Part shown: in pieces, positions 24,660 to 36,900 of the stretch | Position numbering within the stretch: the first letter of the stretch is position 1 | Layout of the letters: every line of letters begins with the position of its first letter | NCBI GenBank assembly: GCA_022316685.1 | Contig: JAKJHU010000165.1 | Location: forward strand, 124,001-188,000 | DNA length: 64,000 bases | Direction of reading: 5' to 3' | Source: Progne subis subis | Taxonomy: Eukaryota > Chordata > Aves > Passeriformes > Hirundinidae | The notes under the pieces: model-generated | What the model saw: the letters and a program-made list of their open reading frames with translations, nothing else | What the model was told of the DNA's origin: nothing | Databases searched by the model: none | Program-made: the position numbers and the translations under genes

Positions 24660-24975
24660 CGGTCACCACGGCTCGCGTCCCGGGCCGGGGTCTCCTCTGC
24701 GTGAGGGGAGGGCGATGCGGGCGGCGGGGCCCGGCCGGTTCCCAGCCTGGGGACGCGGCACCACCTCAGGTCACATCACCGTACCCCGGACCGGCCGCTG
24801 TCCGGCAGCCCCGAGTCCCTTCCCCCGGGCAGCGGGGGCGGAGCGCTGACCCCGGCCCCGCCCCGGCCCCGCGGGGACGGCCCTGCCCTGCCCGGCCCGG
24901 CCCGGCCCGGGGGCGGTGCCGCGGGGCCGCCCCGGTGCGGCGGGGCCCGGCCCGCAGAGCCCCAGCGCCGCCGCC
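24660..24975 (+). promoter_or_regulatory. TPRN CpG-island promoter and 5' UTR
   Basis: Very GC- and CpG-rich sequence with stacked GC boxes (CCCCGCCCCGGCCCCGC near 24850-24880), no TATA box, running directly into the TPRN start codon in a strong context (GCCGCCATGAG). The transcription start cannot be placed from sequence. The island continues through the first kilobase of exon 1. Confidence 0.7.
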
Positions 24976-27900
24976 ATGAGCAGCGCGGAGCCGCCGCTCG
25001 GCGCCGGGCCGCGGGCAGCGCCCGCCTGGCAGCGGGAGATCCTGGAGCGCAAGCGGGCCAAGCTGGCCGGGGCGGGCGGCGAGCCCGAGCCCCCGGCCGG
25101 GGAGCGGCTGGTGGTGGCGGAGAGCCTGGGCCCGCTCCGCGAGAACCCCTTCATGCGGCTGGAGAGCGAGCGGCGCCGGCTGCGGCAGGGGCGGCCCGGG
25201 CCCGGCGGCGCGGCGCGGCCGCTGCAGCAGCTGCTGGAGCTGTACAGCGCCGTGCCCGGCATCCGCACCATCCGCGCCGACAACATCCTCATCATCGAGT
25301 CCCGCGCCGACCCCGCCGCCTGCTTCGCCTGCGGGGGACGCGCCGCCCGCCCGCCGCCGGGACTCGGCCGGCGCCGACCCGCTGCGGGAGCTGCTGGCCC
25401 GGCGCGGCGCCGCGCTCGCCGAGATCCGCGCCGACCAGGTCGTCATCTACGAGACGGCCGAGCCGCCGGAGCCGCCCGAGGCGGCCGAGCCGGGCACCGT
25501 CAGCCGCCTCCTGGAGAAGTTCGGGCAGCGGCCGCGGGGCCGCCGTCGCCGCGTTGGGGACGCGCTGACCGGGACCGGCGGGGCCGCGGCTCCGCCGCAG
25601 GTGGGACCGGGCGCTGTCCGGGCCGCGCCGCCCGCTCCGCCCGCGGGGCCCGGCTCCCCCCGAGCCCCCGCGCCCCTGCAGAAGGGACCCGGCTTCCCCC
25701 GGGCTCCGGCTCCAAAGGCGGGACCGGCATCTCCGCCGGCGCTCCCGGCCACCCCTCCGCCGCTCCCGGCTCCCCCCCGGGCTGCCACCCCTCCGGCGGT
25801 GCCGGTGGCCCCCCAGCCCACAGTCCCGCAGCCGGCTCCCCCCCGGGCTGTCACCCCTCCGCCCACTGCTCCCCCACGGGTTGTCACTCCCCCGCCCATA
25901 GTTTCCCCTCGGGCTGTCACCCCCCAGCCCACGGCACCCCCGCGGGCTGTCACCCCCCAGCCCGCACCACCTCCCCGGGTGGTCACCCCGCAGCCCGTGT
26001 CCCCGCAGCCCACCCCGGCTCCCCCTCGGGCTGCAGCCCCCCAGGCGGTCCCAGCTGCCCCCAAGGCTGTGGCCCCTCAGGCCAACTGCTTTCTCCACAA
26101 GATCAGCTCCAACTCCTTCACGGTTACACCCCGGGGGCAGCTCCCCAGCACCCGCGTCCCCGAGCCCGGGGCTGTCCCCGCCGGCCGCCCCGCAACGCCC
26201 AAGGGGCCACCAGTGCCATCCACCAGCCCTTCCCATGCCAGAGCCAACGCCAGGAGGCCAAAGCCGGAGGAGGCCGAGGTGGCCGTGTCGCCCCTGCCCA
26301 GTGCCAGTCCGGCCCCCAGTGCCACCGGCGCCACTCGGCCGCTCTCCGCCTCAGCCCCCCGGGCCGGGGGCTCCTTCGAAATCCACCCGGCCCCCAAGCC
26401 CGACTTGTCGGCCATCCCAGCCCACGACCTGCAGGCACAGGCTCTGGCCAAGCTGCGCCTGAATTCGCGCAATTCCTTCGTCTTCGTGCCCCGCCGGGAG
26501 GGCAGCCCGGCTCAGCCGCCGGCCCAGATTGCCAGGCCGGGGCCACCGCCACCCCCCTCGGAGGAGAAGGCACCCAAGGAGCCCCCGAGGGCTTCCGCCC
26601 CGGAGCAGGAAGAGCCCATCACTTCCCCACCGGTGCCTCTGGATCCCTTGGTACCTGTGACTTACATCGATGACATTGTGGAGCCGGACAGCGGCGAGCC
26701 TCTTCCCAGGGCTGGCCCGGCTGTGCGGACGGGGAGCTTGGCGGATCAGCCCGGAGGAGCTGGGCCTGACCTAGAGATGGAGTTTTCCTCCGTGCCCCTC
26801 TACAGACCGCACTCTGCCCCCCAGCAGAGGGGAGGCAGCACCTTCACTGTCGTGCCCAAAAGGAAGCCCTGCGGCCCCGGGGCTGCAGGCTCTTGCTGAT
26901 GCCAGCGGAAGGCCACAGCGGGAGGAAGAGGAGGAGGAGGAGGACAGCAAAGGAAGAGGCAAAGCCGTGGAGAACGCCGATGGGCCCCAAGTGGGGATAT
27001 CCCATAAAAAGCGCTACCCCACGGTGAACGAGATTGAAGTGATCGGGGGGTACCTGTCCCTGGAGAGGTCCTGCATGAGCAAGACGGGCTCGCGCCGCAA
27101 GAAGGTAACCGGGCACCTCTGTGCTCAGCAGCCGGGCTGGAAGCGGCCCGGTGCTGCTTCGGGTTTGGCTTCTCAGTGAGGCACCTGTGGGAACACGGGC
27201 AGTGTGTTTTGTTTGCCCCTTGTGGGAGCCAGAGGCTGCCCTCAGAGCTGGCTGAAGCGGGGGGGTAAAACAGACTCAGGAGTGAAGCCTTGGGGCTGGT
27301 GGAAAACAGGAGAGGGATGGTGCAGCACCACCACACTGATGCAAAGGACATAGAATGGTGAGGAAGGAACCAGGGATTAATATTCCTCATGGTATCCAGT
27401 ATTAGGTGAGTTGGAAACATTTTGCAAAACCAGTGTGTTGCTTTTACTGTCTCCTGGAACTTTTAAAGAGAGCCTGCAGACCACAACTGGGAGATGAGAC
27501 TTGGCATATTAAACGGAATTTACCCGCAGGGAGGGGGCACTGGGGTCTGTCCCACAGAGCAGCTGAGGGTGAGATATGCCCTCTGATTACTGCAGGGCCT
27601 CTCCCACCCCATTCCCTCTCAGAGATATGATAATGGAAAGTAAAGTATTTCAGGAATTTAGGAAATCAGGGGGAGCTGCATGGTTTGAACAGCTGTGGGC
27701 TTGCCCTCCCGCTCTGCTCGCTGTGGCTGACGCGTTGGACATGTTGAGCTGCCCGTGGCCACTTGGGCGGCGTGGCATTGGCATCTTCCCCGCATTAGAG
27801 ATCTATTGATAGAGCCTCAAGAATTAGGTCTCGATTAGGCAAAAAGAGATCAGCAAGAACTTAACTCCCATTGATAGGATTATACCACCTGCTCATTCTG

Positions 27901-30900
27901 AATGTCCAGCTACAGCTCTGCAGATCCAAGAGATGCTGATTGCTCCAAATGCCTTTGGAATGAGCGAATGCCAGATTTTCTCACGGTTTGGGGAGTAGTG
28001 TGGATCCTTGTGAGCCCTAAATTGAGAATTAATCTTTGTAGGGCTTGGTGAAATGCATCTGGACGTGATAAGAGGAGTGAGGGAGTTGTTGTGCTCTGAA
28101 AGCAGCCCACTTAGGTGGCAGGTCCCGAATTTTCAGGCTGTGATGTGACATGTTTTTCCATAGTGGGAATTGTTGTTGGGCATTTCCGTTACCCAAATCC
28201 AAGTAGATAACTGAAGGACTGAATGCACATGGGTGCCTGAGGTGCTGAGCATTATAATTTGAGGAAATCCTTTGAGCAGGATGCATCTTGTTTGAAGGGA
28301 GGCAGGGAGTGCTGCTTCCCTGGCTTAACGCTGTCAAATTCCTCCCTAAGCACCAAAGCCTGTGGTAATTTGATGGTGACTAATGCAGGGAGCAGGTCTG
28401 GAGCACCTTGACATCCAGAACAAGCAAGTGAGCCAAGAGTGTTGCTTGTTGCTCAGTACTCCTGAAGTTTTTCCTTGTTTTCCTACAGGGAAATGCTTGG
28501 TCAGACTGGAGTCGTTCTGCTGCTTAAACACCTGCTGGCTTGGCACTCATTGCAGCAGCTCAGGTTCAGTTTGGGGTGTTAATTTGATTTACACCAAATC
28601 AGGTGTGTCAGTATAAAGGGTGAAAATATTAATACAGCTTGTTACAATTGTGAGCGCTCTTAGGATGGAGCAGAGGACACAGAGGGAATCTTGTGGGATG
28701 GTCATATTTGGGTAAACTCTACTTCTGATGGAGCTGATTTTTCTGAGCAGGGAATGCTGTTGGGGCACAAAGAACAAAGGTGCAATTAAAACAAATTAAA
28801 TGAGGCACAGTGTAAGGTGTCCTTAATAGTACAAAAAGGAGGGAGGGGTATGAGCACAAGTCCAGTGCAATGACTGAATTGCTTTTTGGTTGGTTAAACC
28901 CAGAGAAGTCGTGGCATGTCCAGCCTTGGAGCTGTCTGAAACTTCCCAGGGGAAAGCTTCTTGAGCAACTGGCAGGTCAGTCCTGCTGAAGGCAGAAGTT
29001 TGGGCTAGAGACCTCCAGAGGATCTTTTCCAGCCTAAAATACCTGTGTGATATTGGTTAGCTACTGTTTTGTGTGTCAGTGGTGGATTTGTGTGACATTG
29101 GGCAGGTCATGGAGCTTCTCTGGCCCTGTTCTTATCAGCTTAACAGCATTAGTGCCCTGCTGTGCAGCTGAGGTGCCAAATGCTGCCAGGTGCACACACA
29201 GCTGTTCCCAAAGAACTGTATGTGGGGTCGTCCTGCAGGAGAACTTGTGTAAACATTTCGTTTCTGAGAGGAGAGAGATTAAAAGGCAAAGGAGAAACTG
29301 CCTGTTGTATTTGAAGAGCTCAGGAAGCTGAAACAAATAGGGACCCTATGAAAAATAAAATGGAGTTGAAGGAAAGTAGTTAAGACACAAGTTTCTGGGT
29401 GAAATTAAATGTGGCATGGGAGAAACACCCATTTTGTTTTCAGTTCCCTTCCTGCTCAGTCAGGCACAGAGCACGACTTTGTAGCCAGGGTCTAGAAGAT
29501 GCTGATGGTGGACAAATGGAAAGATTTCTGTTTACTCTTGACCTAGAGGATGTTTGTGGCTTTTATTCGGGGTAATAAGGCTGAGGGTTGATGCCTGAAA
29601 AGGAAGGAGCTCGTATTAGGATGCATTCCTTGGTTTCTTCCCAAGAGATCACTCTGTGTCTCCAAGGCAACCAGCCAAAAACAAGAGTTCTGTTTTGTAG
29701 CTGCGACGGGGTTTTCAGAAACTTGATTTTGGCCTGAATTGGGCAGAAACAGACTGCTTGTGAGCTGGGAGCTGCAGTTTGTTCAAACCAATCCCCTTTC
29801 TCTTTTGGGGTGTCAAAACCTGATGCTGGTTTTTGTGAGCAGCTTCCTGTGTCTTTTGAGGTGAACAAGCCCTTCTTGTGCCAGGCATCTTCCTTTCCAA
29901 ACCTTGCTTTTAAAAGGTCTTTAATAATGCTCCATTCTCAAGAAAGTAAGGCTTAGTGAAACTTAAAGAACTTGTAAAAATTTAACTGTTAGCTGATGCC
30001 CAGCAGGAATCTGGGAGATAAACACCAGGTCAGCACAGTCTGGAAATGCCGTGGATCAGTGGGTGTCTGTGCAGCCAGGGGTAGTCATTTATTAGGAAGG
30101 AGAGTGTCAGCCCTGCCAGCTGGACCCTGCTATTCTCTGAGATGCAAATGGTGGTTTTTCTTCAAATGTAGAAATTCAGCCTCCCTTTTCCATCCCTGTG
30201 TCTGGCCACTGATTGCCTGACTGTGGTAGAGGTGCTGGTAAAACGGAGTTGATGTGGTCTGTGTCCTCTGATTCACATCCTCCGTGGATTTTTGAGAGGG
30301 TGGCTGAGACATCTGGGTTTGGGTTCCAGCACTGCTCTGCACAGAGGGAGCTCCAGCCCCTGCTCCTGGCTGCTGACAGGGACTTGTGACTTTGCTGTGG
30401 TTTGAGGGATGCTGCTCCTTCAAGGCCTTTCAGGATAAACAGCTTTATTGCTCTTTACAGACCTTCAGATATGTGAAACAGCTGTTACTTTGGGATTTGG
30501 AGCTGGAGTTGGTGAGGGAGAGGAAGATGATGTATTGGAAATAAAAAATCTGTTCTCAGCTCTGTTGTGGGGCTGCTGTGGGGGGACAGGGGCTGTGAAG
30601 GTCAGCTGGGGCTGTGTGTGATGGGACACATCAGGGGCAGCAGGTGCAGGGCAGAGCCCCAGCCCTGCTCACCCTGGGATGAGCTGGAGCTGCTGTGCTC
30701 CTGCAGGGGTTCAGGTGCCCTTCAGGGCTGTTCATCTGCTCTGGGGCTGTTCTCCAGGCAGCACCAGCAGCAGTTCAGTGTGGGTGGGACTCAGTCTGAG
30801 AAGTGTGTTTGCAGCCCCGAAGGGATGTGCCAGGAGCTGCTGGGCAGCTGCTGGAGGAGCTGGCTGAGCTCTCAGAGAGGACAGGATACATGTGCAGGGT

Positions 30901-33900
30901 GGAAGGAGACCTACTGACCTTTATTCTAAACTGGGAGTGGGGCAGAGGATGCAGCACACTGTTGGTGACCTCTGCTCTGGGCTCCTCTTTGTACTCTGTT
31001 ATTGCAGAGAAGTAAAGGCATTTCAGCAGTTCCAGGAGGAAGGGAAGGCTTTGCTGCAGGATGTGGATCTTTGGGATTACAGAGGATAAAATCTTGCTCA
31101 CCTGAGCTGACAAGAGTCAGTAGTGGTTTGGTTACCTGCCAGAATAACGTCCAATAAAGTTGTTGGCGAGATAGAAATCTGAGTTTCTGCAGAACATGTG
31201 GTTGGCATGTTGGAGCGAGAGCTGGGGAAGGACAGAGCACTGCAGAGCCAGCCAGGCTCCCCACCAGCAGTCACTGGCTTTAGGCTTCAGGCTCTCCTCT
31301 CGCTGGAGGCTGGACTCTGCCCTGACCCTGCTCCTTCAGTGTGTCACTCCTGCAGTGCATCCCAAATGTTTTCCTCCCCAGGATCCGGTACCTCCTGGAG
31401 ATCCTGCAGGGAAGGTGAATGGATTCTGGCCAGGCCACCCAAAGTCCTGTGAATAACAGGACCTGAGAGCCAGCAGACATCAGGCTGTTGATGGGTTTAA
31501 TGTTTTGTGCAGGCAGGCAAGTCACAGCCCAGCGTGAGCAGGGATTACGGGAACAAGGCTGGTGGGATCCAAACAGTTGGAGTTTAAAGCTAAATTGTCT
31601 TCAGAGATGTTCAGCTGAACTTCAAAAAGTTCCAGCTTACACAGACTTTAGCATAGTCCGTGTTGTAATCTTTTGAGCTATGTAATGCCTGAATGTGGCC
31701 TCCAAATTCCCACTTAAAAGTCTGTTTAAAAATTATTTGAAATACCCCTCAGTTTTGATCATGGGCAGCAGCTTTGTTGGTCTAACCTGCTGAACTTCTT
31801 GCTCTGTAGTTTTCCATCTGTTCAGTTCTGCTGGAGGTGGTCTCCTGTGAGAACCAGGTGCAGGCTTGGGATGTTGGCAGGGATCAACATTTCCAGCTGT
31901 TGCCCAGACCTGTTTGGAGCAAGTCTGCACAGTGTGGAGTCTAAATACTGCTGGCTGCCTGAATTTTTTTTTGGGTGGGTTTTTTTTTTTTTTTTTTTTT
32001 TGCAATGTATAACACAAGTAAATTAATCATAACACAAATAAACTAATCTGGTGGTAGAAGAAGAAATCTCTCTGCAAAAATTCCTTTGATTATGTCATCT
32101 CTATGTTTTGGAGGAGTCAGGGCAGAGATTTGTGTTCTTTAGCTCTTGGAGAACTGTGTGTTCCTGTTCTATTTTCTGTCTCTGGCTGTGCTCTGCTGGG
32201 GCAGATTCATCTGCCACCTTTAAGGAGGGGCCATGGCAGTATTTGACGTGAATGTATTGCATTTTTAGGAGATGAGGTCAGTAGTGATAAGTCATGCTCA
32301 GGAAATAAGTGTCTTGGATGATGAAGTGCAGTCCCTGCCCTGCGGAGATGATCTCCATTAGCTGTCAGATGGCAGCAGGCTCTTTTGCCCAGACAGGGCC
32401 ATTTAACTGCCCTTTGCTAATTCCACTGATTTTTTTTTTCTGTAATGTTGATGGCTGAAGACTGGAAATCAGAATTTGCTGCAGTTACAGCTTTTAAACC
32501 ACTTGACAAGCTGCTCCCGAGGCTGTCGGTGGGGCAGTGGGTGGTTTTTTGTTTCCCTGCTGCATGCCAGCACCTTGAAGTGCTGAGACTTTGTTGTATG
32601 AAACCGTGGCAGAGCAGATGAGTCAGATTTATCTCATCTCTGGAGTGGGAAACTTTCTGTGACTGAGGCTCTGCAGGGCCTCACCACTCCCATGCTTCTT
32701 CTCGTTCTGCAGTGACAATCTGAGCTGGTCTCCAATTCCCCCGGTTCTCTTGCCCCTGTGTCCTGCCTGCTACTGTCAGCACTGCAGGGAATGGGACACA
32801 AGGGCTAAAATAGAAACTCTTACGCAAATAAGAGCCGAGCCTGGCTTTGAAGCTGGTTAGGACGTGCCCAGGGCTCAGCCTGCCCCAGAGCTCGAGAGGA
32901 GATTTGAAGTACTTTGTGCTCTGAATTCTAATCGCAAGGATTACAGTTAACGTTTTCTTAATCAGTTTCCCTAATCTGGGAACAAGATTGGAGATGATTT
33001 ATAATTTCCCTCCATCTCAAGGATTCAGTTTGTTTAAGCTTTGGGTTTTCCTTCCCACTCTGGTTTTTTCCAGTACGTGGTCATGATGTTCTGAGAAGAG
33101 CAGAGGAAGGACCTTGGGGTGGCTGGGGCAGGAGTCCTGGTCTGTGTCGTGTGTGGGGAGCAGTAGGGAAAATGAATACATTTACTTTCTGGGTGCACTG
33201 ACAGTAAAGGAAATCTGGGTAAGAGCTGCTGCAGCATCATCTCCTTCACCTCAGGGATTGTGCTCACCCCCCTCCCAAGTGAAGCCTGAATTTAAAACCT
33301 GTTTACAGCACAGACTCTTCCAGTGACTGCAGCAGTCTGTGGGGCTGGGAGGATGTCCCTGTTTGCCAGTTTGTGTGGGAAGAGTCACATGAAGTGTCTG
33401 TATCACACAGAGCGACTTCACAAACATCCTGGGAAAATCTGGGCTGGAGGAACTCGCTGCTGATGTTTTCCAAGAAGTGCCCTTTGGATGATCTTGGGAA
33501 CTTGGCAGGATGGAGCTGCTGCTTTGTGGGCATTGCAAGAATGTAGGAAATATCTCAGACAAAACAATTGTGTGTGTAGGGAAATTGTGTCGCTTGCAGC
33601 TGGTGAAAATGCAGCTCTGAGGGCACATCCCTGAAGCTCCTGGTGAACCTGCTGCACTTGCTTCTCATCAAGGATGTTCCTTTTGCACGTTAAAGGAGAG
33701 GGAAAGGGCAAGAGAGGCATGAACTCTGTTGTGCAGGTGATACTGTTCACATCATAGGAGCCTTTTGGTCCTGAATGAGCTCTTTGACAGGGTGGGAAGT
33801 AATTCTGCTCCCAGCCTGTTTCCCATGGAAGGTTGCTCCATGGATCCTGTTCCAGCACCAAACCCAGGTGTTTTTGTGAGCTGCTCTGGGCAGTCTGGGT

Positions 33901-36900
33901 TGCACAGAAATGTTTATGGGTGGCAGCTCCCAGCACTGCACCTTGTTGTAGCCACAAATGGGCTGCTCAGAGCTGCCTGTGAAATCCTCTGCTGTTGGGA
34001 AGCTCTGTGTGGTTTTTATGAAGACACCAAGTCTTGACACTAATTGTACCTTGCTTATCCTGCTCCCTTTGTGTATTCAGATGAGATTTGTTTCGTACTA
34101 GCAGGAATATTTGTCTGGTTCTTAGGGGCCATGTAAGTAATTGTTGAATTGCTTGCTAAGCTGTGGAAGGCTCTGGCTCCTCTGCCTGCAGATGTGAGGA
34201 GGAATAAAGGGCTCCCAGGGTGAATGGCTGCTCTGCGCCCTGGCACACTGGGACTCCAGCTGTGCTTGTGTGGGCACTGCAATCTCCCCTTGTCCTGCAC
34301 ACTGAAGGGAAGAGTTAACCAAGCTACCTGCCCCACATGCTCTTTCTTGGGGCTGTCCCTACCCTGTCACCTCTCAGCAGGAATTTGACACTTGCCCGTG
34401 TCTTGCACAAGGAGTTTAATATTTCGAATCTCCATGCATTGCTCCTATCTGCCATGTGCTTCAGCATATTGATTACACAGAGCTGGCTTTGTGGGTTGCC
34501 TTGTAAATGGAGACTTTCTTGTTTTGCCTTGTGGCTTGGGATGTGATCCTGGAGGAAATGTCTCCTTTGCCAGCCACACAGGGCTTCAGTGCTCCTGCTG
34601 TAAATCTTTAGTGCTCTTAGCTCTACTCAGTAACTCACTGAGGTGCAGTTAATGGCTGAGCAAAAGTCAGTGTTACTCTGAGGAAACACTTCTTGGAAAA
34701 CATGATCTAGTGATTCAGTGGTGTCATAGCAAATTCCAGTTCCTCAAAGCTCTTCTTTTTGTACAGAATGACAGTAAAGTATGTTTCTGAACTGCCATCT
34801 GCAGTTTTCTGGGCATACTTAGAATGCTTTAGCCATAGCAGTACAGGGTTAATCCGATACAGGAACCAAGCCTCAAGTCCCCTCTGTTCCTAGGGATACT
34901 TGTCAGGGGAAAACCCTTTCTTTCTGTGTCAAGGAAAGACTTTAGAGGCACAAAAGCTCCTTATCTTCTGAATGATAGCAAATGCCTTGGTGATGTGCTG
35001 GTGCTTCTGCAGTTCCCAGGGTACTATTCCAGGCTGCCCACATAGTTTGTGCCTGTACTTATTCAACAATTTGGGCTGACACATGACTGTGTTTTCAGGA
35101 CAAGCACAGATACATAGATAAGCCCATCCCTAACACTGAAAAAATGGCTCATTTTCACAAAAATCCTTTACCTAAAAGTTTATTTTGATGGGTGCTGTCT
35201 AGATCATTGACTGCAGCCTGCTGGGAAAAAAAACCAAAAAACTGAAGGTCTCTGCAGAGGTTTGGAGTTTATGCACTGCTTTTCTGTGGGACTGATCAGA
35301 TGGGAAGAGCAGGGTAAACCTTTTGGGATCTTTGTCCACCATAAAATCTCTGCTTCTACCTGGTTTTCACTCTCACAAGCAGTAATTTGTGCTGAGACCT
35401 TCCCTCTCACTCTGTGGCAGCTGGGAGATTGTTCTGTGTTAGAACCTCCTCTTTCTACAGGTCCTGAGCCTCCACCCACCAACCCAATGGGTTTGGAGCC
35501 TGAGCAGCTTTTCTGCCCAGCTCGGGGTTGTTTGCAGCCCTCCCTGGGATGCTATGTGTGCACAGGCTTGCTGACATTCCCAGCTGGCTGCAGTTTCAGG
35601 TATCAGCTGTGATGTCTTGTGCTTTCTTCTCCTTGACCCAATCTTTAGACAACCAATGCAGCAGTGAATGTGGCTCGATGAGATGGCACAGGAGCACAAG
35701 GTTCTTCAGAACACCTGTTTTTTCTGTGCTGGATCTCTCAGAGATGTCGACCCCTGCTTTGTGTTCATGCTGGATTGTCCAGCTTTCCTGCAGATACCAG
35801 CCAAGCCCTCCTGTGCTGCTGGGAGGAGACAATTTACTTGTGGGGGGAAGAAGAGGGGCAGACATTGATCTCTTGTCTGTGGTCACCAGGGACAGGAGCC
35901 AGGGAAGGGCTGCAGCTGGGCCAGGGCGGGTCAGGCTGGAGATGAGGGAAAGGTTCTTCCCCCAGAGGGTGCTGGGCACTGCCCAGGCTCCCCAGGGAAT
36001 GGGCACGGCCCCGAGGCTGCCAGAGCTCCAGGAGCCTTTGGACAGCGCTGCCAGGGATGCCCAGGGTGGGGTTGGTGGGGTGTCTGTGCAGGGACAGGGG
36101 CTGGGCTGGGTGATCCCTGTGGGCCCCTTGCATCTCAGCACATTCTGTGATCCTGTAATAGACCAGATGTGAAAAGCTGCTTTAAATCACCCCCAGCAGC
36201 ACCTGGCAGCCCCTGGATGTCCTGGGGAGTCAGTGCAGTCCCTGGGTTTGTCGCTTGGGAATTATTGAGGCCAGAGGATGATTAGAGGAAAAGCAGTATG
36301 TGAAGAGAATAGGTCTTGACCCCTGGTGCTGCTCAGCTGTTTGGATCTGGTGAGGCTCTCGGTGGGTTGGGATGTGCTGGAGGTGCTGTGGGATGGCAGC
36401 AGGGCAGGGATGGAGCCTGGCTTGTGCTTCACCACTTGCCATCCCATCCTGCTCCTCAAGGACAGAGCAGGGACAGCAACTTTGGCAGGAGCCCTGGGTT
36501 TGGGAGATGGGAACCGCTCACAGGGAAGGGAGATGGGCTCAGTCCTTCTCAGCCCACCTGTTCTGGGCTGCTGTGGTCAAATGCTGACTTGGACTCTCCC
36601 TGCTGGAATATAATTACAGGATGATTTTATTCTTTTAATGCCTAGAACAATTACTTTTTCCTGACTGTTACAAGGTGAGAATTTGGATTGCCAAAGAAGT
36701 TTCAGTTTAAAAGGTGTAAACACCCAACGTTATCACTTTGGCTTTGGCTCATCAGCCAAGCACCAAATGTAATAATGGGTGGAGGAGAGAAAAGCCACAG
36801 TAAGGAGATTCCTTCTGGAGCTGAGGATGCAGATTAACCCCTGGAGACTTCCAGAGATGTCCCTGATATGTGAGAAGCCATTGGGTTTTTGCTCTGTCAT

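Noticed and set aside
24766..26236. Long minus-strand frames (up to 314 codons) opposite TPRN exon 1
   Set aside because: Gly/Arg/Ala-rich antisense shadows of the GC-rich coding repeat, with no recognisable domain.
24916..26673. Long continuous + frame (585 codons) over TPRN exon 1
   Set aside because: Correct only from 24976 to about 25337; beyond that it is an out-of-frame reading of GC-rich DNA, while the conserved taperin sequence continues in the next frame.
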